From contig JBFWUW010000010.1 in assembly GCA_050247075.1 (NCBI GenBank), positions 1-64,000 on the forward strand: a stretch of DNA of 64,000 bases. The letters are read 5' to 3'. Of the stretch, positions 34,490-44,286 are shown piece by piece. The first letter of the stretch is position 1. Each line of letters begins with the position of its first letter. This DNA comes from JBFWUW01 sp050247075. GTDB taxonomy: Bacteria; Planctomycetota; Planctomycetia; Pirellulales; JBFWUW01. The position numbers and the translations under genes are program-made. Below the pieces are notes generated by a model. The model did no database searches. It saw only the letters and a program-made list of their open reading frames with translations, and had not been told where the DNA came from.

Positions 34490-36340
34490 ATGGCTACCAC
34501 TTCAGGCCCATCAAAACAGATCGTCCAGCTTGCCGATGCTACCGTTCGCTTTTGTGGCGATTCTGGCGACGGCATGCAAACTGCCGGTACGCAATTCGGC
34601 AATACTTCGGCACTGATCGGCAACGATATCGCCACGTTCCCCGACTTTCCGGCTGAAATTCGCGCTCCGCGCGGTACCAAGGCGGGGGTTAGCGGCTTCC
34701 AAGTCCATTTCGCCAGCAAAGAGATTTTTACCCCAGGCGACAACGTAGACGCCTTGGTCGCCATGAATCCGGCGGCCTTGGCCACGAATGTACGCGATCT
34801 GGTTAACGGCGGCATCCTGATCGTCGACAAGAACGCCTTCGACGAAAAAGACCTAAAAATGGCGGGTTACAAGGCCAACCCACTTGAAGACGGCAGCTTG
34901 GAAAAGTATCAGTTGTTTCCCGTCGAGGTCACCCGCTTGAACCGTCTGGCGGTTGAGGGGGTGGGGTTGGGCACGAAGGAAGCGGACCGCTGCCGAAACT
35001 TTTTTGCCATGGGGCTGGTGTTTTGGCTGTACGACCGTCCGCTGGACTCAACCTTAAGGTACATCCAGCAGCAGTTTGCCAAGCGGCCTGACGTGGCCGA
35101 GGCCAACCGCCGCGCGCTGCAAGCTGGTTACAACTATGGCGAAATCACCGACGCATTCGCTAGCCAGTTTCGCGTGGATAAGGCGTCGCTGCCCGCGGGC
35201 AAGTACCGCAGTATCTCGGGCAATCAGGCCTTGGCCTGGGGGCTGATCGCCGCTTCCAAGCAGAGCAATTGCGAGTTGTTCCTGGGGAGCTATCCCATTA
35301 CGCCCGCCAGCGATATTTTGCACGAATTAGCCAAGCACAAGACTTTTGGCGTCCGCACTTTCCAGGCCGAAGACGAAATCGCCGCCATGACTTCGGCGAT
35401 TGGCGCGGCCTTTGGCGGTGCCATGGCCATTACAACCTCCAGCGGTCCTGGAATCGCACTCAAGCAAGAGGGGATTGGCCTGGCGGTGATGGCCGAATTG
35501 CCCCTATTGATTATTAACATTCAACGCGGCGGCCCTAGTACTGGCCTGCCAACCAAGACCGAGCAAGCCGATCTGTTGCAGGCCATCTGCGGCCGCAACG
35601 GAGAGTGCCCGCTGCCGGTCATCGCGGCCCGCAGCCCGGGCGACTGCTACGAGGTTGCCCGTGAAGCCTGGCGGATCGCCACGCGGTTTATGACACCCGT
35701 CATTTTGTTGTCGGATGGTTACCTGGCGAATGGGTCGGAACCGTGGCGCATTCCCGGTCCCGAAACGCTGACTCCCATTGAGGTCAAGCACCCGTCCGCT
35801 CCTGAAAACGGCCACGGATTCATGCCGTATGCCCGTGATGAGCGGTTGTCGCGTCCGTGGGCCATTCCGGGAACGCCCGGCCTGATGCACCGCATTGGCG
35901 GGCTGGAAAAACAGGATGTCACCGGCAATGTCAATTATGAGCCGGAAAACCACCAGCACATGATCGATACGCGGGCCAAGAAGGTGGCCAATGTGGCGCT
36001 CGATATTCCTCTGCAAGAGGTGGACGGCCCCGCCAAGGGCAAGGTGCTGGTCTTGTCGTGGGGCGGCACTTACGGTTCGTGCGCGACGGCCGTTCGCGAA
36101 GTCGCCAAGGATGGCCATGCCGTGGCCCACTGCCACCTGCGCTACCTGAATCCATTCCCGCGCAATTTGGGGGACATTCTGGCGAGCTACGACAAAGTGC
36201 TCATTCCCGAATGGAACCTGGGCCAATTGAGGATGCTGATTCGCTCCCAGTACATGGTCGATGCCATCGGTCTGAACAAAGTCCAAGGCCGCCCCTTTGT
36301 GATTACCGAGATTACGTCCAAAATCAAAGAACTGCTGTAG
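34490..36340 (+). CDS. korA: 2-oxoacid:ferredoxin oxidoreductase, alpha/gamma fused subunit
   Basis: The 616-residue protein fuses the gamma domain (VRFCGDSGDGMQTAGTQFG, FPAEIRAPRGTKAGVSGFQV) to the alpha domain (YPITPASDILHELAK, TSSGPGIALKQEG, RGGPSTGLPTKTEQADL). Together with KorB it oxidatively decarboxylates 2-oxoglutarate or a related 2-oxo acid to the acyl-CoA with reduction of ferredoxin. ATG 34490 follows AGAGGAG; a TTG at 34478 is too close to that site. The two-subunit layout resembles KorAB/OorAB of oxygen-tolerant bacteria. The exact 2-oxo acid is not certain. Confidence 0.93.
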   Translation: MATTSGPSKQIVQLADATVRFCGDSGDGMQTAGTQFGNTSALIGNDIATFPDFPAEIRAPRGTKAGVSGFQVHFASKEIFTPGDNVDALVAMNPAALATNVRDLVNGGILIVDKNAFDEKDLKMAGYKANPLEDGSLEKYQLFPVEVTRLNRLAVEGVGLGTKEADRCRNFFAMGLVFWLYDRPLDSTLRYIQQQFAKRPDVAEANRRALQAGYNYGEITDAFASQFRVDKASLPAGKYRSISGNQALAWGLIAASKQSNCELFLGSYPITPASDILHELAKHKTFGVRTFQAEDEIAAMTSAIGAAFGGAMAITTSSGPGIALKQEGIGLAVMAELPLLIINIQRGGPSTGLPTKTEQADLLQAICGRNGECPLPVIAARSPGDCYEVAREAWRIATRFMTPVILLSDGYLANGSEPWRIPGPETLTPIEVKHPSAPENGHGFMPYARDERLSRPWAIPGTPGLMHRIGGLEKQDVTGNVNYEPENHQHMIDTRAKKVANVALDIPLQEVDGPAKGKVLVLSWGGTYGSCATAVREVAKDGHAVAHCHLRYLNPFPRNLGDILASYDKVLIPEWNLGQLRMLIRSQYMVDAIGLNKVQGRPFVITEITSKIKELL

Positions 36341-36411
36341 GCTTTGGCGTCCGGGGTTGTGTTCAACCTTCGGCTGCAGCCCTTCCTGAAATACTCGTTG
36401 GATACACCAAT

Positions 36412-37434
36412 ATGGCTACTGACGCTTCCCTGCCGGTTTTGACCGCAAGTGACTTTGCTAGCGACCAGGATGTCCGCTGGTGTCCCGGCTGCGGCGATTA
36501 TTCGATTCTCGCCCAGATGAAGAAGGTATTGCCCACCTTGGGCATTCCACGCGAAAAGACCGTGTTTATCAGCGGTATCGGCTGCTCCAGCCGGTTCCCC
36601 TACTACATGAATACCTACGGCATTCACTCCATCCACGGCCGTGCGCCCGCCGTGGCTACCGGGTTGAAGGCCAGCCGGCCCGACTTGTCGGTGTGGGTCA
36701 TCACCGGCGATGGCGACGGATTGAGCATCGGCGGCAACCACTTAATGCACGCCATTCGCCGCAACCTGGACTTGAACATCGTGCTGTTCAACAATCGCAT
36801 TTATGGCCTGACCAAGGGGCAGTACTCGCCGACTTCTCCTTTGGGAAAAGTCACCAAGAGCACGCCCATGGGGGCGATTGACAACCCCCTGCACCCATTA
36901 TCGATCGCCATCGGCTGCGAGGCGACCTTCGTGGCCCGTTCCATCGATGTGAACATCAAGCACCTGGGCATGGTCTTGCGCAGGGCGGCCGAGCATCGCG
37001 GCACGTCGTTTGTCGAGGTCTATCAGAACTGCAATATCTTTAACGACGGCGCGTTCGACTACGCCACCAACCGCGACACCAAGGCCGACACCACTCTGGA
37101 ACTCGAACATGGCAAGCCGCTGATCTTCGGCAAAAACCGCGATAAGGGCATTCGCCTGAACGGCATGACGCCCGAGGTCGTGCAATTGGGCAAGGGCATC
37201 AGCGAGGATGACCTGTTGTTCCACGATGAAGCCGCCGCGGAACCTTCCTTGGCCTATCTGCTGAGCCGGTTCCGCAATCCGGAGTTCCCGGAACCGATTG
37301 GTGTCTTTCGCTCGGTCGACCGGCCGCGGTACGAGGAACTGCTGAACCAGCAGATCGCCGACGCCAAGAAGGCCAAAGGCGAAGGCGACCTGATGAAACT
37401 CTTCAACTCCGGCGATACCTGGACCGTCGCATGA
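36412..37434 (+). CDS. korB: 2-oxoacid:ferredoxin oxidoreductase, beta subunit
   Basis: The 340-residue TPP-binding subunit has the WCPGCGDYS motif near residue 24, ISGIGCSSRFPYYMNTYG, and the TPP/Mg signature GDGDGLSIGGNHLMHAIRRN followed by NNRIYGLTKGQYSPTSP. It lacks a ferredoxin domain, so electrons leave through a separate ferredoxin. It starts 71 bases after korA and its stop overlaps the next start (ATGA). Confidence 0.95.
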   Translation: MATDASLPVLTASDFASDQDVRWCPGCGDYSILAQMKKVLPTLGIPREKTVFISGIGCSSRFPYYMNTYGIHSIHGRAPAVATGLKASRPDLSVWVITGDGDGLSIGGNHLMHAIRRNLDLNIVLFNNRIYGLTKGQYSPTSPLGKVTKSTPMGAIDNPLHPLSIAIGCEATFVARSIDVNIKHLGMVLRRAAEHRGTSFVEVYQNCNIFNDGAFDYATNRDTKADTTLELEHGKPLIFGKNRDKGIRLNGMTPEVVQLGKGISEDDLLFHDEAAAEPSLAYLLSRFRNPEFPEPIGVFRSVDRPRYEELLNQQIADAKKAKGEGDLMKLFNSGDTWTVA

Positions 37435-37955
37435 AAACCTGCCCACAATGCGGATACGATCGGGTGATCGAAGGCGCGGACAACTGCGACAAGTGCGGCG
37501 CTTCGTTGTCCCACCTGACCAAGCCCCGCGGCAAGTCGGCCATCGAGCGCAGCATTCATAAAGAACGCATCCATGTCCTGGGGCCGAAAGCACCCTTGGT
37601 CGTCTCGCCCGATGCCACGGTGGCCGAGGTTTTGAAACTGCTGGTGGCCAAATCCGTTGGTTGCGTGATCGTTGTCGAGCAGGAAAAGGTTGTGGGCATC
37701 TTTAGCGAGCGCGATGTCCTGTTTCGGCTAGGAGACCAGGCGCAGGCGCTCGGCGGCGAACCGATCCGAAAGTACATGACCAAGGGGCCGGAAACACTCG
37801 ACCTGGACGACAAGATCGCGTTTGCCGTTCACAAGATGGACCTGGGGGGCTATCGCCATGTGCCGATCATGCGCGACGGAAAGGTCGTGGGCGTGATCTC
37901 CGCTCGCGATATCTTGGGTTACCTGACTCATTCCGTTTTGAATTCGGAAGCTTAG
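37431..37955 (+). CDS. zinc-ribbon plus tandem CBS-domain protein
   Basis: The 174-residue protein begins with a zinc ribbon (CPQCGYD and CDKCGAS) and then has two CBS motifs: LVVSPDATVAEVLKLLVAKS with VVGIFSERDVLFRL, and TLDLDDKIAFAVHKMDLGGY with KVVGVISARDILGYL. It overlaps the korB stop by four bases, implying translational coupling and a role tied to KorAB, perhaps adenylate-responsive control. Its CBS part is a paralogue of the gene before korA. Confidence 0.9.
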   Translation: MKTCPQCGYDRVIEGADNCDKCGASLSHLTKPRGKSAIERSIHKERIHVLGPKAPLVVSPDATVAEVLKLLVAKSVGCVIVVEQEKVVGIFSERDVLFRLGDQAQALGGEPIRKYMTKGPETLDLDDKIAFAVHKMDLGGYRHVPIMRDGKVVGVISARDILGYLTHSVLNSEA

Positions 37956-37971
37956 TTCCGCCAGTCGGCCA

Positions 37972-39474
37972 TCAGAAACCGGCCGCCTGCACCGCGTTGA
38001 GCAACAGCGGGGCAATCAGCCCCACGAGTACGGCCGAGACGAGCACTCCGCCCAAGATGCGCACCTGCCGATGGCAGCCCCTTTCGCGCGTAGGATCGTG
38101 TTCTACGCCCTCCAAGAATCCTACCCGCATGTCGATGCTGCCATGTTGCCAGCTTGGCGCGTGGCGGCTGACCCCGTTCAGCAGCGCCAGTTTCTCCAGC
38201 GCGCCGATAAATGTTTGAATGCCCGCCGGTGACAGGCCACTTGCTGGAACGGCGGCATTGGCATCGCGGCCAGCCTGCCCGGCCGAGGAAACGCGGCACC
38301 CAAACAAATCGGCCTGGCGTTCAAATCGCCGTGAGCAATAACCAAAAACCGCGGCGATATACAGCCCCAATAAAAACAGCAGGGCCAGCCCGGCGGCGAT
38401 GGCAGCGGTCCAATGGGCCGCGCCAAGGCTTTCCGCCGAAGGGGCGAAAAGGTCAAGGCTTCCTTGCAACAACGGCCACAGGCAGATCGGCGCCAACAAC
38501 ACCAGCGCCCGCAAAAAGACGTGGCGGTGGCGGATGTGTCCCACTTCATGCCCAAATACAGCCTCAATCTCGTCGTCGTTCAGTTGTTCCAGCAGGGAAT
38601 CGGTGAGGAACACGTACCGCAGGCCCGGCACAAAGCCGGCCACGGCCGCGTTCAACAACAGCCCATTGGTCCGCCATACCAGTATTTCGCGGACGTGCAA
38701 ATTGAACCGCCTGGCGGCCATTTCCAGCCTGGTGCGCAGCGGCCCAGGCGGCAAGGGGCTGGTCCGCCAAACGTGCCGCAACAAGACCGGAAAGCCAACC
38801 ACCAGCATCAGCAGCGGCAGCAGTAAGACCATCCAAGCATCGGGACCCGCCATAAAGCCGGGCGCTAGCAGCCGGGCTATGTCTTGCGTCAGCAACAAAA
38901 GCAACAGCGGGGCCAAGGCCACGCCCATCACCGTGCGGGCCTGAAAGGCGACGCAATTCCAACGCGGCGGCAGTAGCGTATCCGCGGCGAGTTGCCCATC
39001 GCGGTTCGGCCCGGCAACGCTTTCGTGCAAGACCCGATCAACATCGTGATAAGCCGCCCATGACAAGACTAGCGGCACCAGCACCGGCAGGGAGACCAGC
39101 AGTTCGTCGATCAGCACCCAGCCATCCAGGCCCATGTTGAAGCGCACAATTCGCGGCCAATCGAGCGCCAGCAGCACAAATCCGGCGGCGGCCAGCCACA
39201 AGACGAGATGGGCCCTGCGCACCCAGCGCTGTTTGCTCAGCGCTCTGCCGCGGTCAACATCGGGGCGTCGCAAATCTCGAACAGCCACCCGCGTCCAAGC
39301 CCACGCCCACAGGATGGGCAGCGCGCATACGAAGAGTGCCAGCACTCCTTTGGTGACCGCGTGTGTGGCCGGTTCCTGGACGGCGTTATCCGCCACGGCC
39401 AAGGCACCAAGCACCGACAGTACGATCAAGACTTGCATGAAACTGGCCTTCGCGGGCTGCCCACCGGGGATCAT
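37972..39474 (-). CDS. M48-family membrane metalloprotease
   Basis: The 500-residue polytopic protein has several hydrophobic segments before the catalytic zinc motif HEVGH at about 309-313 (EAVFGHEVGHIRHRH), then further membrane segments and a second motif, RRFERQADLFGC, in which Glu would be the third zinc ligand. The N-terminal half is long for HtpX and closer to Ste24/CAAX-like M48 proteins. ATG 39474 is chosen; 39438 is possible. It converges with the korAB-CBS unit. Confidence 0.86.
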   Translation of the reverse strand: MIPGGQPAKASFMQVLIVLSVLGALAVADNAVQEPATHAVTKGVLALFVCALPILWAWAWTRVAVRDLRRPDVDRGRALSKQRWVRRAHLVLWLAAAGFVLLALDWPRIVRFNMGLDGWVLIDELLVSLPVLVPLVLSWAAYHDVDRVLHESVAGPNRDGQLAADTLLPPRWNCVAFQARTVMGVALAPLLLLLLTQDIARLLAPGFMAGPDAWMVLLLPLLMLVVGFPVLLRHVWRTSPLPPGPLRTRLEMAARRFNLHVREILVWRTNGLLLNAAVAGFVPGLRYVFLTDSLLEQLNDDEIEAVFGHEVGHIRHRHVFLRALVLLAPICLWPLLQGSLDLFAPSAESLGAAHWTAAIAAGLALLFLLGLYIAAVFGYCSRRFERQADLFGCRVSSAGQAGRDANAAVPASGLSPAGIQTFIGALEKLALLNGVSRHAPSWQHGSIDMRVGFLEGVEHDPTRERGCHRQVRILGGVLVSAVLVGLIAPLLLNAVQAAGF

Positions 39475-39658
39475 TCCATCGTAAATCGAAAGGCCGCCTC
39501 TACAAGCCCATAAATTGCAGTCGAAAAGGCCCACCGATTGCCGCAAATGGCTTCAACAGCGGACCTTACGGAAGTCCGCCAACACTTCCGGGACCCCAAT
39601 TGGCGGCGTCTCGCACGGCGGGGTCTTCTCGGCTAGGATGACGGCTCCTATCGCGGAG

Positions 39659-39710
39659 ATCGGCGATGGAATCGCCTACTACATGTACGAGCCGTCTCCA
39701 ACGGCGACAA
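39659..39710. repeat. paired dispersed repeats
   Basis: 39659-39682 is an inverted copy of the arm at 2158 (GGCGATGGAATCGCC core) and 39687-39710 is a GCCGTCTCCAACGGC-type copy. They lie upstream of the permease gene in the same side-by-side arrangement seen at 4950-5005. Confidence 0.75.
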
Positions 39711-39765
39711 ACCGCGTTCGATATCCGAAAGTGACAAGTTTCGCCCAACCACAAGACTCGCTGGC

Positions 39766-42306
39766 ATGACTCGTTGGACGTTTACCATTCGCGAGGTTCG
39801 CAGCCGGCCGGGAAGGGCCATTCTTACACTACTAAGCGTGGTGCTGGGGGTGGCGGCGGTCGTCTCCATCACCACGGCGTCCAGCGCCACGCGGCAGGCT
39901 TATGACCAGATGTACCGCGCCATGGCGGGCCGGGCCGCGTTGGAGATCGTCGCCAACGGCGGTGGGGCTTTCGATGAGGGTTTGGAAGCCACGGTCTCCG
40001 CCTTGCCCGGCATTGAAGCCGCGGTCCCTGTCTTGCAACGCCCCACGATCATTTACATTCCCGACCGCGACAATCCGCGGTTGATGCGCGAAAGGGTGCA
40101 AGTAACCTTGCTGGGGATCGATCCGGCCAAGGATGCCGCCGTGCGCGAATACAAGTTGGCGGCGGGTGAGTTGTTCAAGGGCGGGGCCGGCGTACTGCTC
40201 GATGCGGACTTCGCCAAGAATATCGACGTAGGTGTCGGCGACATCATCAAACTGCCCGTGGGCAAACGCAAGCAATTGGCCGAGACAGAGGTCGTTGGCC
40301 TGCTAACACCCAAGGGGGTTGCGGCGTTCAGCCAGGGCGGAACGATCTTCTTCACACTCGCCACCAGCCAGGCCCTGGCCGATGATCGAGGAAAGATCGA
40401 CGCCCTGCACATCGTGCTGGCCAAGGGAGCGAACGAGGCCTATGTTCGCGCGGAGTTGCTGAGGATTCTGCCGCCAGGCATGCGGTTGCAAAAGCCGGCC
40501 GCCCGCACCGATCTGGCCGAAAGCTCGCTGGTACAGAGCGAACAAGGACTGCATTTGGGCACCGGCCTGGCGCTGGTGATTGCGCTGTTCATCATTTTCA
40601 ACACGTTCTTGATGAACGTCAGCGAGCGGCGGCGGCAGTTGTCGATCATGCGGGCGATCGGTGCGACGCGCGGCCAGATCTCTGGCATGATGCTGGTCGA
40701 AGGCCTGATCCTGGGCGGTATCGGCACGGGCTTGGGCGTTGTGTTGGGCGTCATCGGCGCTCAATTCATGACCGATGCCATGGGCTCGCTGATGAACACG
40801 CGGCTCCCCCGGCCGGGGTTAGAGTTGCTGCCCTGCTTGTTGGGAGTGTCGTTTGGCTTGATTGTGTCGCTGGCCGGCGTTTACTTTCCAGCCAGCAAAG
40901 CCAGCCGCGTCTCACCGCTGGAAGGCATGGGCGGTCTTTCGGCCGAGGACCGCGAGGGCCCCCATTGGCTGATGTCGGCGGCCGGCGTGGCCATCGCCAT
41001 TGGCACCACCGTCATGCTGGTACTGACCATTTACGGCAAAATGCCCCCCTTCGTGGCACCTTGGATGTCGGCCGTCTTCATGGTGGGACTGGTTCTGCTG
41101 GCCCCCTTGGCTCTGCCGTTGTTGTCTTGGCTGCTTACGCCCATTCTAGCACCGATCTTGAAGTTCGAGGGAAGGCTGGCCCGCCTGCAATTGCTGCGCA
41201 AACGGCTGCGCACGGGCCTGACCGTGGGCGTGCTGTTCGTGGCGATCGGGGCGGGAATTGGCATGAGCAACGCCACGTTCGACAGCATTCAGGACATTCA
41301 TCGCTGGTACACCAGAACTTTCGTCGGCGACTTTTTCGTGCGGGCCATGTTGCCCGACTTCTCCACCGGCGGTACCGCCGATATGTCCCTGGATCTGGGC
41401 GATGAGCTGCGGGCCATCGACGGTGTGCGCCACGTAGACACCTTGGTCCTGGTGAGGGTTGAGGTGCTGGGCGAGGCCGCGATGGTAATCGCCAGCACCA
41501 CCGATGCCAGCCAGCCCTTGAAGTTGGATCTGCTCGACGCCGATCCCGATGAAACTCGTCGCCGCATGGAGGCGGGCGAGGTCGTCGTCAGCACAGTGCT
41601 GTCGGAACGGCTGGGCCTTAAACCGGGCGATACGCTGGATGTACCCACGCCGCATGGCGATCAGTCTTTTACCATCGCGGCATTGACCAATGACTATGCC
41701 TTTGGCGGGGTTGTCTTGCATCTTAACGAACCGGTCGCGCGAAAGGCTTTTGAGGTTGAGGGGGCACACGCCTTCGCGGTAACGGCGGAGCCTGAAAAGG
41801 TCGCCGCGGTCGAAGCGGAAATCAGCCATATCTGCGATGAATGGGGCCTGTTGCTGCAGACAAATGTGACCGTTAAGGAAATTGTTGACGGCATGATCAA
41901 CGGCGTCACGGGAAGCCTGTACGTGCTGCTGGTGCTCGGTTTTGTCGTCGCGGCTTTTGGTATTGTGAATACCCTAACGATGAACGTGTTGGAGCAGACC
42001 CGCGAGTTGGGGCTGCTGCGGACGGTTGCCATGACACGCGGCCAGGTCCGCAAATTGATCGTCTCGCAGGCGGTCATCATGGGAGTTGTGGGCCTGCTGC
42101 CGGGAACATTGACCGGCGTCGGCATTTCCTTCTTGATGAACCTTTGCTCGCCGGCCGTGGTGGGGCATTACGTGCAGTTCTCGTTCCGTCCCGCGCTGCT
42201 GCTGGGCAGCTTCGTTAGCGCCCTAATCATTGTCACCGCGGCCGCCTTGATACCGGCCGAGCGAGCCGCCCGGCTCGATTTGCGGACCGCCATGCAAAGT
42301 GAATGA
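39766..42306 (+). CDS. FtsX/MacB-type ABC transporter permease, duplicated
   Basis: The 846-residue protein has an N-terminal membrane helix (ILTLLSVVLGVAAVVSITTA), a periplasmic MacB-like domain, and two FtsX membrane modules. The first is at about 265-385 (LALVIALFIIFNTFLMNVSE, IMRAIGATRGQISGMMLVEG). The second is at the C-terminus (VLLVLGFVVAAFGIVNTLTM, LLRTVAMTRGQVRKLIVSQA). Such proteins export lipoproteins or transmit force across the membrane with a LolD/MacB-like ATPase. No ATPase gene is adjacent. The start is ATG 39766, with no clear ribosome-binding site. Confidence 0.9.
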   Translation: MTRWTFTIREVRSRPGRAILTLLSVVLGVAAVVSITTASSATRQAYDQMYRAMAGRAALEIVANGGGAFDEGLEATVSALPGIEAAVPVLQRPTIIYIPDRDNPRLMRERVQVTLLGIDPAKDAAVREYKLAAGELFKGGAGVLLDADFAKNIDVGVGDIIKLPVGKRKQLAETEVVGLLTPKGVAAFSQGGTIFFTLATSQALADDRGKIDALHIVLAKGANEAYVRAELLRILPPGMRLQKPAARTDLAESSLVQSEQGLHLGTGLALVIALFIIFNTFLMNVSERRRQLSIMRAIGATRGQISGMMLVEGLILGGIGTGLGVVLGVIGAQFMTDAMGSLMNTRLPRPGLELLPCLLGVSFGLIVSLAGVYFPASKASRVSPLEGMGGLSAEDREGPHWLMSAAGVAIAIGTTVMLVLTIYGKMPPFVAPWMSAVFMVGLVLLAPLALPLLSWLLTPILAPILKFEGRLARLQLLRKRLRTGLTVGVLFVAIGAGIGMSNATFDSIQDIHRWYTRTFVGDFFVRAMLPDFSTGGTADMSLDLGDELRAIDGVRHVDTLVLVRVEVLGEAAMVIASTTDASQPLKLDLLDADPDETRRRMEAGEVVVSTVLSERLGLKPGDTLDVPTPHGDQSFTIAALTNDYAFGGVVLHLNEPVARKAFEVEGAHAFAVTAEPEKVAAVEAEISHICDEWGLLLQTNVTVKEIVDGMINGVTGSLYVLLVLGFVVAAFGIVNTLTMNVLEQTRELGLLRTVAMTRGQVRKLIVSQAVIMGVVGLLPGTLTGVGISFLMNLCSPAVVGHYVQFSFRPALLLGSFVSALIIVTAAALIPAERAARLDLRTAMQSE

Positions 42307-42360
42307 CGCCAGCGCAGGGGCGGAAACTCGAAGTTGCTGGACCACGCCAAGGAGTTCCCC

Positions 42361-43224
42361 ATGCCCGAACTGCCGGAGGTTGAAACGATGCGCCGCGGGA
42401 TTGCCGCGGTGGTCGGTTGCCGCATTAGGGATGTGCGGGCAACCGAGTGCGGCTTGCGGCCGATTGGTTTGCGGCCGGCATTGCCAGGGATGCGCAAGCG
42501 GGCGGTGGGTGCCACGATTGTCGGGTTGGGCCGTGTCGGCAAGCGGGTGATCGTGGAGTTGGAGACACACGATCGGCTGATCTTTGAGCCGCGAATGACC
42601 GGGCTGGTGCTGGTGGCGGACGCTCCTAACCGGGAACATTTGCGGCTGCGGATTGTCTTGCAGGGCGGCGGCGTGCGGGAATTGCTCTACTGGGACCGGC
42701 GCGGGCTGGGCTCGGTATCGCTGGTGTCGCCCGATGAATTTGAGCAGCGTTACGGTTTGCATCGCATTGGTCCCGATGCCCTTTCGATCACTTCGCAAGA
42801 ATTGCGCGACCGGCTGGGGGGCAGCCGGCGCGCCATCAAGGTCGCCCTGCTCGACCAGTCCGCGGTTGCCGGTGTCGGCAATCTTTATGCGTCCGAGATT
42901 CTGCATCGATGCGGCATTCACCCGGCGCGGCCGGCGAATCTGCTGCGGGCGGCACAATGGCCTATGCTGCATGCGGCCATGCTGGACGTGCTGCAAACGG
43001 CCATCTTGCATGAAGGTTCGACCCTTTCCGATGGCACCTATCGCAACGCCCTGAATCAGGCCGGCGGCTATCAGAACCATCATTGCGTCTACGACCGCGA
43101 GGACGAACCCTGCCCCACCTGCCGGCGCGGCAAGATCGTGCGGATCGTGCAAGCCCAGCGCTCGACCTTCTTTTGCCCCCGCTGCCAAAAGGCCGCCAAA
43201 AACGCCAAACTGGTGCGGCCATGA
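42361..43224 (+). CDS. mutM: formamidopyrimidine-DNA glycosylase
   Basis: Removes 8-oxoguanine and ring-opened purines and nicks abasic DNA. The 287-residue protein starts MPELPEVETMRRGI, with the catalytic Pro2 and Glu3. It has the H2TH region (LLDQSAVAGVGNLYASEILH) and a C-terminal zinc finger, CPTC...CPRC. The ATG at 42361 is fixed by the Pro2 requirement and by AAGGAG six bases upstream; a longer frame from 42334 is ruled out. The stop overlaps the next start. Confidence 0.96.
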   Translation: MPELPEVETMRRGIAAVVGCRIRDVRATECGLRPIGLRPALPGMRKRAVGATIVGLGRVGKRVIVELETHDRLIFEPRMTGLVLVADAPNREHLRLRIVLQGGGVRELLYWDRRGLGSVSLVSPDEFEQRYGLHRIGPDALSITSQELRDRLGGSRRAIKVALLDQSAVAGVGNLYASEILHRCGIHPARPANLLRAAQWPMLHAAMLDVLQTAILHEGSTLSDGTYRNALNQAGGYQNHHCVYDREDEPCPTCRRGKIVRIVQAQRSTFFCPRCQKAAKNAKLVRP

Positions 43225-44072
43225 TGCGGATTGGCGATTGGCAATTGACAACCGTCAGCGGCGGCAACTTGCGGCTGGATGGCGGCACCATGTTTGGCGT
43301 GGTGCCCAAGATGTTATGGCAAAAGCGGCAGCCGGCCGATGAGTTCAACCGCATTCGCAGTGCCACCAATTGCGTGCTGGCGTGCGATGGCCAGCAGACC
43401 GTGCTGATCGACACCGGCTACGGCGGAAAGGCGACGGAGAAAGAGCGGCAGCGCGGGGCGTTGGAAGCGGGTGAACCGCTGTTGGCCAGTCTGGCAGCGG
43501 CTGGTGTAACGCCTGAGGCGATTGACGTGGTGGTGCTGAGCCATTTGCATTTTGACCACGCCGGCGGAGGCACACGTCGGGATGATGCGGGAGAACTCGT
43601 GACGACCTTTCCCAATGCCCGCTACATCACCCAGCGGGGCGAGTGGGAAATGGCCACCAGCGGTATTGCCGAGTTGCGGGCGGCGTATCCGCAAGAGCAC
43701 CTCTTGCCGCTTTCCAAGAGTGGCCAGTTAGAGTTAATCGAGGGCGATGCGGAGATTTTGCCCGGGTTGCGGGCCGTGGTGACGGGCGGCCATACACAAT
43801 GGCACCAGGCGTTGTTTTTGGAGTCTGGCGGCTTGGGGGCAGTCTATCTGGGCGACCTCTGCCCCATGGCGGCCCACATGAAGTCACTGTGGGGCATGTC
43901 CTACGATCTGTATCCCCTGGAGACCCGACGGCGCAAGCCAGAAATGCTGGGATTGATCGCGGACCAGCAATGGCTGGCGCTATGGGACCACGATCCCGAC
44001 ATGGCAGCCGCGCGCCTGGCGAGGGACGACAAAGAGGAGTTCATCGTGGTTGAGGCTGTCGTGCAATTGTAG
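43221..44072 (+). CDS. metallo-beta-lactamase-fold hydrolase
   Basis: The 283-residue protein has the zinc motif HLHFDH (VVLSHLHFDHAGGGT), an early TVLIDTGYG and later GGHTQWHQALFL and WDHDP, the standard MBL ligand order. The substrate is unknown; relatives include quorum-signal lactonases and other hydrolases. The ATGATG start overlaps the mutM stop (ATGA), so the two genes are translationally coupled. Confidence 0.88.
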   Translation: MMRIGDWQLTTVSGGNLRLDGGTMFGVVPKMLWQKRQPADEFNRIRSATNCVLACDGQQTVLIDTGYGGKATEKERQRGALEAGEPLLASLAAAGVTPEAIDVVVLSHLHFDHAGGGTRRDDAGELVTTFPNARYITQRGEWEMATSGIAELRAAYPQEHLLPLSKSGQLELIEGDAEILPGLRAVVTGGHTQWHQALFLESGGLGAVYLGDLCPMAAHMKSLWGMSYDLYPLETRRRKPEMLGLIADQQWLALWDHDPDMAAARLARDDKEEFIVVEAVVQL

Positions 44073-44286
44073 TTGCAAATGGTAGCCGGCGGGTGGACCT
44101 TGCCTTCGCTCAAGCCAGTGCTAGCATTCATCGCTATGGCGTGATAACCATGCCAGCGTTAGGATGGACTGATATCAGAGCAACGGGCTGGAAAAGTCGG
44201 CCCTTGTTTCACCTGTAGACTTTTGCATTGAGCCGTTGTTTCGAAACGCGAGAACGTCGCGGTCCATTGGTAGAGGAGGCATCGTC

